From: Coptodactyla brooksi
Taxonomy: Eukaryota; Arthropoda; Insecta; Coleoptera; Scarabaeidae
DNA length: 24,360 nt
Reading direction: 5' to 3'
Assembly (NCBI GenBank): GCA_033557675.1
Contig: JAWQRM010000309.1
Coordinates: 1 to 24,360, forward strand
Shown piece by piece: positions 1-10,627 of this stretch (position 1 is the first letter of the stretch; each line of letters opens with the position of its first letter). Below the pieces are notes generated by a model that did no database searches, had not been told where the DNA came from, and worked only from the letters and a program-made list of their open reading frames with translations. The position numbers were made by a program, and so were the translations under genes.

Positions 1-465
1 CATTCCAGCTTGATCGATGACTAAGAAATGCAGATTTAAATAACATGGTGATAATTGTTAAAAAAGCCTTCGAATTAAAATAACTCAACAACTGAAACCA
101 CCAGCTATCAACATGTGTTATCAAAGTCGACATATTTTTGTTTGGAGAATCAGAATATGTAATAAAAACTATATCGTTCCATTTGAAATAACAAAGTTGC
201 GGTCTACTTCCGGTAAACCGGAAGTGGCGGCCATTTTGAAAATATTTTAGATCGAAAGATCATGATGTACAACCCTTACATTGTGAATTTCAAAGACGTA
301 GGAGTGCTAGAAGTCAAAAAAGTTCTAACGAACCAGTTGCGCGGAAAACCCTGTATAGGAAAAGTATTATAGAATTTTCTGTATCTCCAAATTAGGTCAA
401 TTTTGGTCACAATAAGGATTTCGTAAAAATTATACATATGGTTGAGGTACTTAACCTAAAAATGT
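1..465. other. Intergenic AT-rich DNA with repeat-like sequence, no gene
   Basis: There is no credible coding sequence. At 196-240 is a GC-richer patch around ACTTCCGGT AA ACCGGAAGT and GGCGGCCATTTT, a motif style often seen in dispersed insect repeats. The phrase ACCCTGTATAGG near 350 resembles the ACCCTGTAT ends that recur elsewhere in the window. Confidence 0.5.
206..225. repeat. 20-nt palindrome, 9-bp arms
   Basis: ACTTCCGGT and ACCGGAAGT flank an AA spacer and are perfect reverse complements. It is the most GC-rich inverted repeat in the left intergenic region and is followed by GGCGGCCATTTT. It is probably part of a dispersed repeat. Confidence 0.6.
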
Positions 466-946
466 TTTATCTTTTTACAACTTTTTGTAACAAAATATAT
501 TTTTGTAATCTACACAACATTATGAGTAAAAAACTATAGGAACAGTACATCCTTAAAATCAACAGTTCTCCAGTTATAAGCACAATTCGTAAAAATACAG
601 TCATATGGGGCAAGAGGGTATTTCGTTCTTAATTTCGGGTATTGCTCCCTTTAGAAAAAAAATATTCTAAATAAAGGTCGCATGACATCGAACTCTTCAC
701 AATTTAGAACAATTTTCGAATATACAGGGTGATCGGTTCATTTTTAAAACTACCTAACTTCAGATTTTTAAATGGAACACCCTGTATATTATGATATTTT
801 TGAAGTCCTTGTACGACTTGAGGGTTACTTTAATTATTGTACATCAGTTCTAAATCGCATCATTTGGGCATTATTACACATTTTTGGAAAAAGATGACAG
901 GTACGAATGAAATTTTTTTTATTTTTTTTATATTTAAACCAAAGGC
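466..946 (+). repeat. Dispersed repeat, copy A
   Basis: This copy shares ordered blocks with 5431-5812 and 5863-6101: TTTTACAACTTTTTG.AACAAAA; CAAGAGGG.ATTTCGTTCTTAAT; TGCATGACATCGAACTCTTCAC; AAATGGAACACCCTGTATATTA; TTTGGGC.TTATT; and GATGACAGGTACGAATG. Relative to copy B it has an extra segment of about 80 bp after the first block. It has no coding capacity, so I read it as a non-autonomous element or transposon fragment of unknown class. Confidence 0.7.
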
Positions 947-3900
947 AAGGTAAAAGAAAGTCATGTACGATCTACATCTACTAGTTTATTTTGTCAGTGG
1001 ATTAGGTTATTCGTGGTACATACAAATAAAAGCAGTGCAATTTTTCAAAAGAAATCATTGACGTACGTACCCGTACATAAAATAATCTAAAGTATGTGTT
1101 TTCTTCAATTCGCGAAACAACCATCTCCAAATATTTCCAGTAGTACACGGCAAGAGATCCAGGGCCAACGTGAGTTTCATGTTTCGGGAGGCTATGCTTA
1201 AACTAACAGTGTTTCTAAAAACATATCACAATTACAAATTTTCGGTTGAGAATAAAAATACAGTGCTATACCATTTTTCTATGAACCAACAACACTCTTG
1301 GAAATTTCGCACTCTAACCACTTCACTGATTACCTTCACCTCATCCATCCATGTGATTTGTCTTTTGTATTTTTAACAGGATTACTTTTAGCAAACTCTC
1401 CAAAACTGCCAAATTACACTTGCCGTATATATCTTCAAAAAAAACGAGATTTCAGTGATGATCCACGAATTTGAATCACCCTGTACATTGTGTCCTCAAA
1501 ATGTATGGAACAAGTTAACTATATCGATAACTGGTTAATCAAATTAATTGAAATTTGGGTAATAAAAATATCTTGAACTCTTGAACTTGAATTGAAAATA
1601 CATTATTTGACAAATAAATAAAAAATGAAAGCATAAAAACCTAACCGGAAAAACTATCCAGTAGTAACAGTTACCTTTATAAAGGTATTCTTATCTGAAA
1701 AAGAAAGAATGATGATAGTGAAACTAATGACTACTAACAATCTTGAGGCATCAGTTAAACGTAACAAGCAGTAGACTTTGGAACATTTTTCATACGAAGA
1801 GATACCGCCATTATAAAATGTATTAGTCCGAAAAATTATCTGCGAATGATGATTGAATTGATTGACGCTTGAAACTTTAAACTGATGGTACTTTGTGATA
1901 GCAACCTACTGTTCATAGGCAACATTATATTTTCTGATAAGGCGATATTCACGCCTACTTAAATAGTTAATCGTCAACATTGTAAATGTTATGCGAATGA
2001 GAATCCACATTGGATGGAAAAATTATAAAAGCAAATTGAGAAAGTTTAAAATTGTACTGTAATTAATTTTATAAATTGTGTTGTATTTCAAGTTTTTCAA
2101 ATGTATTTCTATATGGTATTTTCAGTACAACAATAAGCAATATATAGAGAACAGGGAGGCCCACCATCGGGAGCATTGTCAGAAACATTTCTCAAAAAAC
2201 TTAAGGAAGAAATAAATGAAAAATAGAAGAAAAATATAAAATAAAGGCGTGGTATAGATATGTAAATTATACGGTATGCGTCACTGAACACTCAAAGTAG
2301 ATAATATATTAAGCTCGTTAATACAAAGCACACTAAAATAAAATTCATGTCAGAAAACGGGAAACAGCAGCATGGACCATACAACTTGTATAGTACAATC
2401 ACCAAGAAAAAAAGACAAATTACAATACAAGATTCACAGAAAATCGGAAACATAATCCATTATACATCAGCGCACAATAAACAGCATAAGGAAGGAACAG
2501 TTAAAAGCTTCCTCCTGTCTGGCAATGATTCCAATGTAGACCCAACATAGGAATCATTGTAAAAACCAGCTACAAAAAATATACAGAAAGGAAATTTTCA
2601 AGTCACAAAAACTCTAGGTATAAGCAACAAAACTCAATATTCACGAAAACCTAGAAGTAATTCCAAACAACAAAAATCCAAAAACGCTTAGTACTAAAAG
2701 ATCTCACAACAAACATGCAGTCAAATGCGAATTTACATCCTATATTCCAGCCCATAAAACAATATACACCAGTCCCAACAATTAATATCAAATTCATAAC
2801 GGTATTCTAAGTATTAGATTTAATTAAATATATTTATTGCTGTTTAGGATATACCCATCAACCCTAACATCAGCAAACACTTCAAGAAGAGTTTTCAAAT
2901 CTATAATAATGTTTACGACATTCAATTGAAAATAAAATATAGCTATTCATAATTTGTTAAAGATACTATAGATATGACAAGATACTTGGTGATAGCTGTA
3001 ATGATAAAGAAAATACTTTCTGATAACTATTGTGACAATAAAATACTTTGTTCGTGCAATCGTGTTATTGTTATCGGTTGCCGTTGTGTTGAAATGTACG
3101 ACTCTATGAATAGTGAAAGTGTCTGAAAGCTTAAAAAGTAGTCAAATCGATGGATGTGACCAGCGCCACGATATTAGGTGAACTCGATATAAGGTTGTTG
3201 CTTTAATTGTAATCATTAATACATTAATTTCTAGTATGGTAGAGTAGATATCATAAAAATGCATGCGGAAGACTATTACTGAGCGAGAGTGGGGGGTTAA
3301 TGAAGCAGTAATGAGAAATGGGTAGAGTACTTAAAAAGTTGCAAATGTTTTTGACGTCTCAGTAAACCGTCGTGTGTATTGAGCAGCATTTCGAGGACAG
3401 ATGTGAGTTCGAATGCCAAAAGTGAAGTGAGCGAAAACGCAAAATGACGCACAAATGTGGGGCGCAGCTTGACTCTTTTTAGGTTTGAAAATATTTACAT
3501 ACTACGCCTGCATACTTCATAATGGGAACTTGATGAATTTCCTTTGTTGTATTTCCAGATAATTAAACGGCATATATAGCGAATTACGTCAGTGGAAATG
3601 AGATTATCAACGGTGGTTGAGCATGACTGCCCACAATTACCTGTATACGTTTCCCATTTAAGTTTTATAAAATTATATCAATATTTCAAATTTTAATAAC
3701 AGAAATTCGCCACGCAGATAACTTGTTCACGAATGAAATCGAGCGATTAAAGCGCATTTCGTCAAACAGCTATGGAGTTTTTCATGGGATATCTCTTCAC
3801 AAACTTCATCAGCATATTTTCGTCGTTGTGCGTGTTCGCTTTACTTTTGTCATTTGTAATCACCTTAATGTCCTTGATATGCTGCGCAATACGTACAACA

Positions 3901-4049
3901 CAAATTTGCATTTTTTCGAGTACTCTGCGTATTCGTCACAGTCTTTTAGTAACCTTCTTCCTACTAATTTTATAGAGGAATGCATTTTTATGATATCCTT
4001 AAAAATTGAACATTTTTAGTTTATTCAATTCTATTAGAATGCATTGGAA
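947..4049. other. Intergenic AT-rich region, no gene recognised
   Basis: Over 3 kb I find only short open frames without motifs, on either strand. The longest, near 1170-1376 and 2347-2550, have no recognisable domain and no splice-linked partner. 2320-2800 is strongly A-rich on the plus strand. Around 3280-3440 a faint helix-turn-helix-like reading (ANVFDVSVNRRV in one frame) suggests an old transposase scrap, too degraded to call. Confidence 0.45.
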
Positions 4050-4140
4050 GGGCGTGGTAACAGCACCTGTCATGAAAGCAAAAGATCACAGATTCCATTC
4101 CTCCTCGGAGATCATTTAATTTTCTTGTTTAATAAATAGT
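4050..4140 (+). repeat. tRNA-derived SINE, degraded copy (copy 0)
   Basis: A plus-strand segment aligns by eye with the SINE copies at 7.6-8.2 kb. It has a B-box-like CAGATTCCATTCC, then CTCCTCGGAGATCATTTAA, then TTTTCTTGTTTAATAAATAG. The other copies read CTGCTCAGAAGTCAACC and TTTTTGTTTTAATAAAAAG at these places. The 5' GGGCGTGGTAACAGCACCTGTCATGA occupies the A-box to anticodon-arm region but is diverged. Confidence 0.55.
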
Positions 4141-4187
4141 ATTGGAGAGATGGTGAAGTAATTCAATGAGTCAGGTATTGTTGAAAT

Positions 4188-4203
4188 ACACACACACACA
4201 CAC
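4188..4203. repeat. (AC)n microsatellite
   Basis: Eight AC units, followed by the imperfect run GTACACG. Confidence 0.9.
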
Positions 4204-5430
4204 GTACACGCATTGTCAAACATAAATTTGAATGTTAAGCTTGTGTTGAGCTTCCTAAAAAAGTAAGTTTCTTAAAACATTACGATAGTGTACCAATAAT
4301 TATTACGTACACTGCAAATATATTATGTATTACATATACATACAAACATATTGAAATTATGATGTAAGGGGAAGGTAAAACTTGGTGTGAAACTTAATAC
4401 ACTGATAAACGAAATAAAACAAAACAACTGTAAGAAAACGCAAAACACAAGAGTTGAAAAATATTTGACGAAAGAAAGAAAGAAATTTTAGGTAAGAATG
4501 AACCATATAAGAGGAAAAAAAGGAACGAAGAATACGAAACTAAAGACAAAAATTACTTTTTAAACATTGGGAATGTTTTATAAAGACAATCTAACAAAAA
4601 TTTTGAATTCGACCATATAAAAAATAGAGGAGACGAACAAAGGGTAACAAAAAATAATGGAAGATTGAAAAAAGAAGCTGTTACTCCGAATGTACTACAG
4701 AGAAGGTAAATATACTAATTGCAAAAATTGTGTAAGCAATATTTTTCTCTTCAAGCTTTAATGTCTAGATTAGTATATGTAGTAGAAACACGTCTACCAA
4801 CTGAAAGTAAAAAACAATTACAGAATCGACAAGCAAAAGTTTCTATATCAAAACAGAGTTCGGTTTTGGTGTAGAAACAATTATAGGCTATAAAAAATGT
4901 GCCCCGATAGAAATATACTGATGATATTGTCTTTGATTACAGAATTCTAAAAAAACAATGTCCATGAACTTAAACAAGACTAAATGCTTGCTAATAAATC
5001 AAAAACTAGCACAGAATGATAAAATCTTCTTCGAATTTTCGGTAAAATTCAAATATTAGGTAATTTACAAGGTGTTCCATTAAAAAATGACGTCATATCT
5101 TCTAAATGGATCACAATGTATGTGTGTTTTATAAGTCAAAACTCTATCAAAAAATGTTAAAAATATAAATACCGGTTGGGAAAGTCTTGGTCGTCTCATA
5201 AGAAAAACACACATGACCCACCACGACTGCGTAACCCCCCTCTACCTCACGAGTACGTGTCTTCCAGTGCCCTATCTACCACGCGAATGCTTAGTAAATT
5301 TCTGTTATCTCGGGAGAATGTACAGCTAGTGCTGCTTGACATCGTTCTATGTACACTTATTTTTACTTTATCTTAAGAGAAAGTATTACATTCGCAAAAC
5401 AAATCGATATCGTGATTTTGATGGATCTTG
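4204..5430. other. Intergenic region, no gene recognised
   Basis: No coding feature is supported. AAGGTGTTCCATTAAAAAATGACGTCAT near 5070 resembles the inverted form of the AATGGAACACCCTGTAT block of the dispersed repeat, so 5060-5430 is probably transposon-derived. The short frames at 5176-5376 have no family signature. Confidence 0.4.
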
Positions 5431-5812
5431 ACAAGCTTTTACAACTTTTTGCAACAAAACATATTTTGTTGCAAAACATAATCGATAAAAATACAATTCT
5501 GCAAGAGGGCATTTCGTTCTTAATCCCGGATATTGTTCTCTTGAGAAACAAATGTTTCAAATAACGGTTGCATGACATCGAACTCTTCACTATTTGAAAC
5601 AGTTTTCGAGTATAGTGTGTTCGGTTTATTCTAAAAACTATCCAACTTCACATTTTTAAATGGAACACTCTGTATATTATTACATTTTTTAAGTCCTCAT
5701 AAGATTTACGGGCCACTAAAGTGTTAATTATTATACCTTAGCTTCAAATTGCACCGTTTGGGCGTTATTTCGTATTTTTTAAAAAACCTGACAGCTGTGA
5801 ATGTAAAATTTT
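5431..5812 (+). repeat. Dispersed repeat, copy B
   Basis: Shares with copy A the ordered blocks TTTTACAACTTTTTGCAACAAAA, CAAGAGGGCATTTCGTTC, TGCATGACATCGAACTC, TTTTTAAATGGAACAC.CTGTATATTA, CCGTTTGGGCGTTATT and a diverged GACAG.TGTGAATG end. Long antisense or sense open frames here are a by-product of the repeat. Confidence 0.7.
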
Positions 5813-5815
5813 TCT

Positions 5816-5856
5816 TAGAACAAAGAAAAGAACAAAGGAACAAAAGAACAAAGGAA
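5816..5856. repeat. Short tandem repeat of GAACAAA(G/A)-type units
   Basis: Four imperfect units of 9-13 bp built on AGAACAAAG/GGAACAAA separate repeat copies B and C. Confidence 0.7.
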
Positions 5857-5862
5857 TGTAAA

Positions 5863-6101
5863 GTTATTGCTCTTTCTAGATAAAAATTTTTCAAATAAAA
5901 GTTGCATCACATCGAACTGTTCACAATTTGAAACTATTTTCAAATATACAGAGTATTCGGCTTATTCTTAAGTCCTTATAAGACTTGAGGGCCACTTTAA
6001 TTATACATCAGTTCTAAATCGCACCGTTTGGGCGTTATTATACATTTTTGGAAAAAGATGACAGGTACGAATGGAAATTTTTTTACATTTTTTTATATTT
6101 A
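5863..6101 (+). repeat. Dispersed repeat, copy C (internally deleted)
   Basis: It starts with TATTGCTCTTTCTAGA, keeps TTGCATCACATCGAACTGTTCAC and the 3' part (CTTGAGGGCCACTTTAATTATACATCAG, TTTTTGGAAAAAGATGACAGG), but lacks the middle AACTTCA...AATGGAACACCCTGTATATTA block found in A and B. Its 3' half is closer to copy A than to its neighbour B, so it is not a simple recent tandem duplication of B. Confidence 0.7.
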
Positions 6102-6249
6102 ATTGTGCATCTTCCAGTTTAACTACTAACAGTAAATGTTCATTCACCTCTTTTCGAACGTTTAAGTTCGACTGACAAACAAAAACTTCATTCTTACTAA
6201 AATAAAAGGTTACTATAGAATAAAATATTTCTAATATTTAAAAATAAAA

Positions 6250-6587
6250 CCAAGTGAAAGATTCAAATATGCCTCCTTCAATTTCGATAATAATACCCCA
6301 ACCTCTTGGAGAAGTTTTTCCTCACTCTGAAGAGCATTTCTGGAGCAATAGTATGATGAGCTTGAATAATTTTTATTATGAGCTCATTCAAATATCAAGT
6401 GGCATTGGCGACCACCTGTCGCACAAACTATCGTTTTGAACACATTGACGATGCGCAATATTGTTCGACGTGATGTAATTAGACGATTTTCGAAAACAAC
6501 TGCGAATAAATTTACAACTTGTTCCGAAGAATTGCCGCTCAAATACCACTCGAGAATTTGACCCCTCTCGTCGGTTGCAAAAACCAA
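6250..6587 (-). pseudogene. Internally deleted Tc1/mariner-superfamily transposase relic (N-terminal HTH joined to C-terminus)
   Basis: The minus strand opens with ATG at 6585-6587. About 50 residues follow (MVFATDERGQILEWYLSGNS ... RRTILRIVNVFKT) that match the N-terminal helix-turn-helix domain of insect transposases of the DUF4817 type. After about 40 unmatched codons, in another frame, comes APEMLFRVRKNFSKRL. A further shift gives EIEGGIFESF, matching the family C-terminus (pe.l.RVr.nF.kRL..CIe..GGhFEHL). The whole catalytic DDE core between them is absent. It could come from a non-autonomous deletion derivative or from a later deletion in place. Confidence 0.6.
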
Positions 6588-7580
6588 TATTCTAAATTTG
6601 TGCGCTCGTCAACACTCTCAGGGCAACTGCGTGCCTCTCGCTAATTGTCGTGCGATCTCCGGTATCATCCGAATCGTCAACCAATCGGATGAGAATGCAA
6701 TATCCCTATGAGACGACGTGCAATTTCCTACACGGTATGTGGACGCACTGTATAGGCCTTGTTAATCTTGAGTTGCGATATTTCTCACATGTGTTCCACT
6801 TCTTGCCCTCTTTCTTCTCTCCAATCGCTGATCCTTAGGCTCTTCAATTCATTCGGCATCATCTCGTGCCACCTCAATAATGCGATTTGTGGAAGGAAAG
6901 ATATTAATCAAGAAGTTGAACTTACCGTGTACAACATAATAACTGTACCAACTATGATGTATTGATGCGAAATAATTAAATACCTATATAAACAGCAATT
7001 ATATACTAGAATCGTTGCCACAGGAAACTAAGTTTGGAAAAATTCAAAATAAACAACATGCATGCAGGTTTATGCATGTTACCAGGACAAATCAAGATAT
7101 AATCTTCTATAATGTGATCGAGGCAAGAGTGAACAAGGAGGAAGAGAAGGAGGAGGTAAATAAATGTAACTAATAGAACTGACGAGATAGGAAAGGCTGG
7201 GTCTAAACCTTGGAAAGACGTGAATGACATGGTGTTTTCATAATTGGAGAAAATTGACACTGAAAATAATTCTAAGTCCAAAGCCTCAACTTTTGTTAAT
7301 TTGCCCACAAAATGTAGACTTTTTTATAATATTGAAATTCCTTTAGAAATAATCATTTTTACATTGCATAAAAATACACTTACCACTAAACATAGAGGCC
7401 GAATTAAACGAGTAGGCCTGAGCATAAAGAATTATTTATCAAGTGTTAACTTTAAAACCGTTATTAATAACTTTGCTATGAAAAAAAAAACAGTTGAAAA
7501 ATCATTGTAACAATTGTAGCTTCTTTTGTGAGAATTTGTTATGACAAATAATATATTCATTTACGAACAGGAGAAACAAA
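6588..7580. other. Intergenic region, no gene recognised
   Basis: 6600-6900 is somewhat richer in G+C than its surroundings and may be the 5' part of the transposon relic at 6250-6587, which reads leftwards. No inverted terminal repeat pair was found by eye. The open frames at 7006-7308 (minus) and 7244-7510 (plus) overlap each other and show no motif. Confidence 0.4.
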
Positions 7581-7655
7581 AAGACAATAGAGATCATAGG
7601 TTCGATTCCTGCTCAGAAGTCAACCTATTTTTGTTTTAATAAAAAGTAATAAATA
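7581..7655 (+). repeat. tRNA-derived SINE, 3' half (copy 1)
   Basis: It contains GGTTCGATTCC at 7599-7609, a perfect match to the RNA polymerase III B-box consensus GGTTCGANTCC, followed by TGCTCAGAAGTCAACC and the tail TTGTTTTAATAAAAAGTAATAAAT. The tail is shared with copies 2 and 3. The A-box part is missing or unrecognisable, so it is 5'-truncated, as usual for target-primed insertion. Confidence 0.68.
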
Positions 7656-7769
7656 ACTATCTGTACTTTAAATTTGCTAATTGGATGAAATCCAGTTAAA
7701 TCTGGTGTTGTTTGGATCAATTCAGAAGGAAAAATCTAAATAGATTAGTAGAGTAGTTTCGTCTAGATA

Positions 7770-7900
7770 TGAAAATAAATAATTTATTACTTTTTATTAA
7801 AACACGAAAATGAATTGACTACCAAGCAGGAATTCAATCCGCACTTTCTGCTATCGTGACAGCTGCTCTAACCATTTAAGCTATGCGAGGCTCTCCCACT
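7770..7900 (-). repeat. tRNA-derived SINE, nearly complete head (copy 2)
   Basis: On the minus strand TAGCTTAAATGGTTAGAGC (7883-7865) fits the tRNA A box TRGYNNANNNG. GGATTGAATTCC (7840-7829) fits the B box with one inserted base, at tRNA-like spacing. A conserved TGCTTGGTAGTCAATTCA segment and the tail TTTTAATAAAAAGTAATAAATTA follow. The segment around GAGCCTCGCATAGC is the tRNA 5' half. It is not a functional tRNA: the acceptor stem does not close and a tail follows. Its 3' end faces copy 1, with 115-130 bp between them. Confidence 0.72.
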
Positions 7901-8087
7901 ATTTAGAAAACCCTTTTATTTATCCCTTTAAAAAACACAAACTGCAGCCCACCACTAGTTTTGTTAAATGGGTATATCGCGTCACGTTCTCCTATAAGGC
8001 ATGAACATTGTAGAGGAGTACATGATAGGTATTAAGGATAAGGGATTATGCAAGTGAATTTATTGCTTTACCCTGGATGTTACGTCC

Positions 8088-8208
8088 AAATATAAAATAA
8101 GTAATTTATTACTTTTTATTTAAACAAGAAAAAAATTCACTTCCGAGCAAGAATCGAAGGTGAGATCTCTAGCATCATAACAAGTACTCTAACAATTTGA
8201 AACCTGTT
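8088..8208 (-). repeat. tRNA-derived SINE, degraded copy (copy 3)
   Basis: The minus strand reads TTTCAAATTGTTAGAGTAC (diverged A box), ATGATGCTAGAGATC, CACCTTCGATTCTTGCTCGG (B box with one substitution and the conserved following block), and then the tail TTTAAATAAAAAGTAATAAATTAC. It matches copy 2 beyond the AATAAATT end, through TTATTTTATATTTGGACG against TTATTTTCATATCTAGACG, so the family consensus is longer than the tRNA-like part. Confidence 0.68.
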
Positions 8209-8503
8209 TTTAAATCTGAGACATGAAAATATCATGATACTCATTATTATTGTATATTTCTAACTTATAATATTAACTAGTCACAAATCTTGGATATTAG
8301 ACGGTTCAATAATTCTACTCTTTATTGTGTATCTTCTATAAGTAATAAATAGCAAGTTTTCAATTGTATATGATGAATTCGATTTATTGCACTTACAATT
8401 AGTACTCTTACAATTAGGACTTAAACAGAGTGTTCAAATGATAGATCATTTCTGAAAAATATTATGGATTTATATGCTTTAATTTAACATTAAAACAAAT
8501 TTT

Positions 8504-8506
<3 letters not shown>

Positions 8507-8537
<31 letters not shown>
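8507..8537. repeat. (TA)n microsatellite, about 15 units
   Basis: An uninterrupted TA run. Confidence 0.95.
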
Positions 8538-8997
8538 CAGAAGGAATGTTCAATGAGGTGTAGAAATAAGAAAGGTAACAATTTTATAACAATTGTGTAT
8601 ATTTAAAAAATATTGAAAAGTAACTCAATACAAAAATGAAGTACGCCTTAGAGATAAGCAACCCATTCATTTTAACTAATATTAACAAAACAAACACTTG
8701 ATCATCACATACACTACTATAACTCGCTATCGAGACGTAAATACTGAAAAGGCAGACAATAAGTAACAATAGTTTACAAAGTAGACCAACATTATCAATG
8801 TCATTTAGCATCATCAAATGTTGTTCGCACCTTTAATCTTAAATTGTACTACCAATGCTGTTTAATTGCGCCGATAAATAAGTGAATAATTTAAATGATA
8901 AGATAAAGACAGCACTAGAATAAAAAATTAAGCCCCTCGACTGTCAATACAGTGTAGAAATGTGGATGCTCAATTAAATAAGATAAGTAAGTACAAA

Positions 8998-9003
8998 TTT
9001 ATT
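8998..9003 (-). promoter_or_regulatory. Candidate poly(A) signal AATAAA for the MFSD6-like gene
   Basis: On the minus strand AATAAA lies about 200 nt after the stop codon, which would give a short 3' UTR. Such hexamers are frequent in AT-rich DNA, so this is only the nearest plausible one. The UTR could extend further, towards 8.6 kb. Confidence 0.3.
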
Positions 9004-9198
9004 CACTGTGTCAAAACAGTGCTGCATTTAACTACTACACTCTAAATACTTCCTCTAGTTGCAGAATTACAACAGTAACAAAAATATACTATTTTTCCCA
9101 TATCAAAATATATTCTGCAAATATTGGAAGCAGAAAAATAATCATAAATTCGATGTAATTGAAAATACAGCTACAATTTACTAAGTAACAATAAGTCT

Positions 9199-9266
9199 TT
9201 AGGATTTCCACTGACCATCTATTATGTTGATTGCATCTTGAGGCGCAGCATACCGCACATGTGAAA
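9199..9266 (-). CDS. MFSD6: MFSD6-like terminal exon f: C-terminal tail and stop
   Basis: A short terminal exon with acceptor CCATTTCCAG at 9267. After the one-base carry-over from exon e it reads VSHVRYAAPQDAINIIDGQW then KS and TAA (9199-9201). The phase fits exactly, and a tail of the YAxPQDAI type is what I expect at the cytoplasmic C-terminus of insect MFSD6-like proteins. The exon is about 7 kb from exon e, across an intron packed with transposon relics. The call rests on acceptor, phase and motif only. The alternative is that the protein ends by read-through at 16232. Confidence 0.68.
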
Positions 9267-9716
9267 CTGGAAATGGAAACAATATTAGTGATAAATTAAA
9301 AACATTCTTGTTGAATTTTTGCCAAATATGACAGAAATACACAACACCTTACTTAAATAATTTAATAGACAGTTGTGCAAGCACTTGTTTATCACAAAGG
9401 TAAGTAATTTCTAAACACACATAATATGAGAATAAATCTCATATATATCAGGTAAGTACATATTGTTATCATTTAAAACAACGAAATATTTCTTACGTTA
9501 TATTACGTTGAAACGACATCAGTATTGTTGTGGTGTATAGGAACTACAATAATAAAGTTAATAAAATTGTTGTGTATATTTATTACACATGTTTTTACTG
9601 CAAATGAACACAATAAACTAGTTAAAATATTGATAGTAGAAAAAGTTGAATGTTTTCCGTACTTTTTAAAAATGCATGGTGTAATTTAATGTTTTTTTTT
9701 TTTACATTTTTAGCGG

Positions 9717-9733
9717 AGGAGAACGATTCTCCT
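9717..9733. repeat. 17-nt hairpin AGGAGAA-CGA-TTCTCCT
   Basis: Perfect 7-bp arms with a 3-nt loop, just after a poly(T) run. Its role is unknown. Confidence 0.5.
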
Positions 9734-10496
9734 GACAAAGGTTAATATTAATTAATAATGAAGAATAAATGCAAATTTTTGAGAAAAACCAAAATTTCGC
9801 GAATTTTATTGTCAAACCCTGCATAAGTATATATTATCACTTACATATATGAAGAACAAGCCAATTTTCGCGAATTACTTGAAGAAAAAATGACGGCCAA
9901 TTTTCGGTTTGATAGAATTTTTCTTAAAACGAAACATCCAGAACATATATAATTTTCCATGTCAAACTTATACTTTTAAAGAGGCACCATATAGGTGACG
10001 CAAAAGTGTTGATCCATACGATTGGAGTGGTTTGGAAAGTGTGAATAAATGTTCGTATGAATGAAGGTTCAGAAAAACTATCGGAGTATAGAAGTAGCTC
10101 CATGACAGATTTTTAATGTATATCTTCCGGGTGCTTAAGGACATTAAAAAGCTGTTATGCAGACATAACAGTCAATGTTAACTCTAACCAATGGTTTATG
10201 AACTAGAGGTAGTTAAAATGAATTTAACTAATTTTGTGCTTGAAAAGCGCAAAATGCAATGTTTTTAATTAATCTGTATGTATACGCAATTGACTGCAAA
10301 TTTTGTTTTGATTTAAGTAAGTAGAACCATCCTTCCAAACGGACTGTCGGTTTAAATGGGTTAATTATCTGAACTAACCTCGAGACATTTTTCCATGGTG
10401 ATCGTCTTTTATGACATGAATTAATAGATCATGGAGATAAAAATGTCAATGGAACAAAAATTTTAGAATATGGAACTGTTAAATGATTCACCTGGT

Positions 10497-10529
10497 AATT
10501 TAAGTTTAATAATTAATTAAACTTAAATT
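10497..10529. repeat. 33-nt AT-rich palindrome, 14-bp perfect arms
   Basis: AATTTAAGTTTAAT and ATTAAACTTAAATT flank AATTA. It could extrude as a cruciform. No transposase or tRNA feature is attached. Confidence 0.75.
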
Positions 10530-10590
10530 GTCTTTCTGGTACCTCTGACAACATTTAAAAACCTGCAGATTGGTTAGATATGTCTGTGGC

Positions 10591-10627
10591 ATTGTACTGA
10601 TGATAGTATTGTACTGATAATGATAGT
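10591..10627. repeat. Short tandem duplication of ATTGTACTGATGATAGT
   Basis: Two head-to-tail units of 17 and 20 bp. The second has an extra AAT inside (GTACTGATAATGATAGT), consistent with replication slippage. Confidence 0.7.

Larger units (their letters stand above)
8209..9198. other. Downstream flank / probable 3' UTR of the MFSD6-like gene
   Basis: No coding sequence is supported; the minus-strand open frame 8584-8817 has no motif and would lie in or beyond the UTR. It holds a (TA)n tract at 8507-8537 and a candidate poly(A) signal at 8998-9003. Confidence 0.45.

Noticed and set aside
3240..3480. Possible psq-type helix-turn-helix transposase scrap (EAVMRNG then ANVFDVSVNRRV in shifting frames)
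   Set aside because: The match is short, needs a frame change and a stop, and no catalytic block follows.
3723..4019. Two overlapping plus-strand ORFs of 98 and 67 codons
   Set aside because: They overlap in different frames, lack domain signatures and splice-linked partners; the hydrophobic 67-codon frame reflects T-rich sequence.
7865..7892. Possible functional tRNA gene on the minus strand
   Set aside because: A and B boxes are present, but the B box has an insertion, no acceptor stem closes, and a SINE tail shared with other copies follows.
9796..9880. TTCGCGAA-containing direct repeats
   Set aside because: Short, low-copy and in AT-rich context; no structure beyond the 8-bp words.
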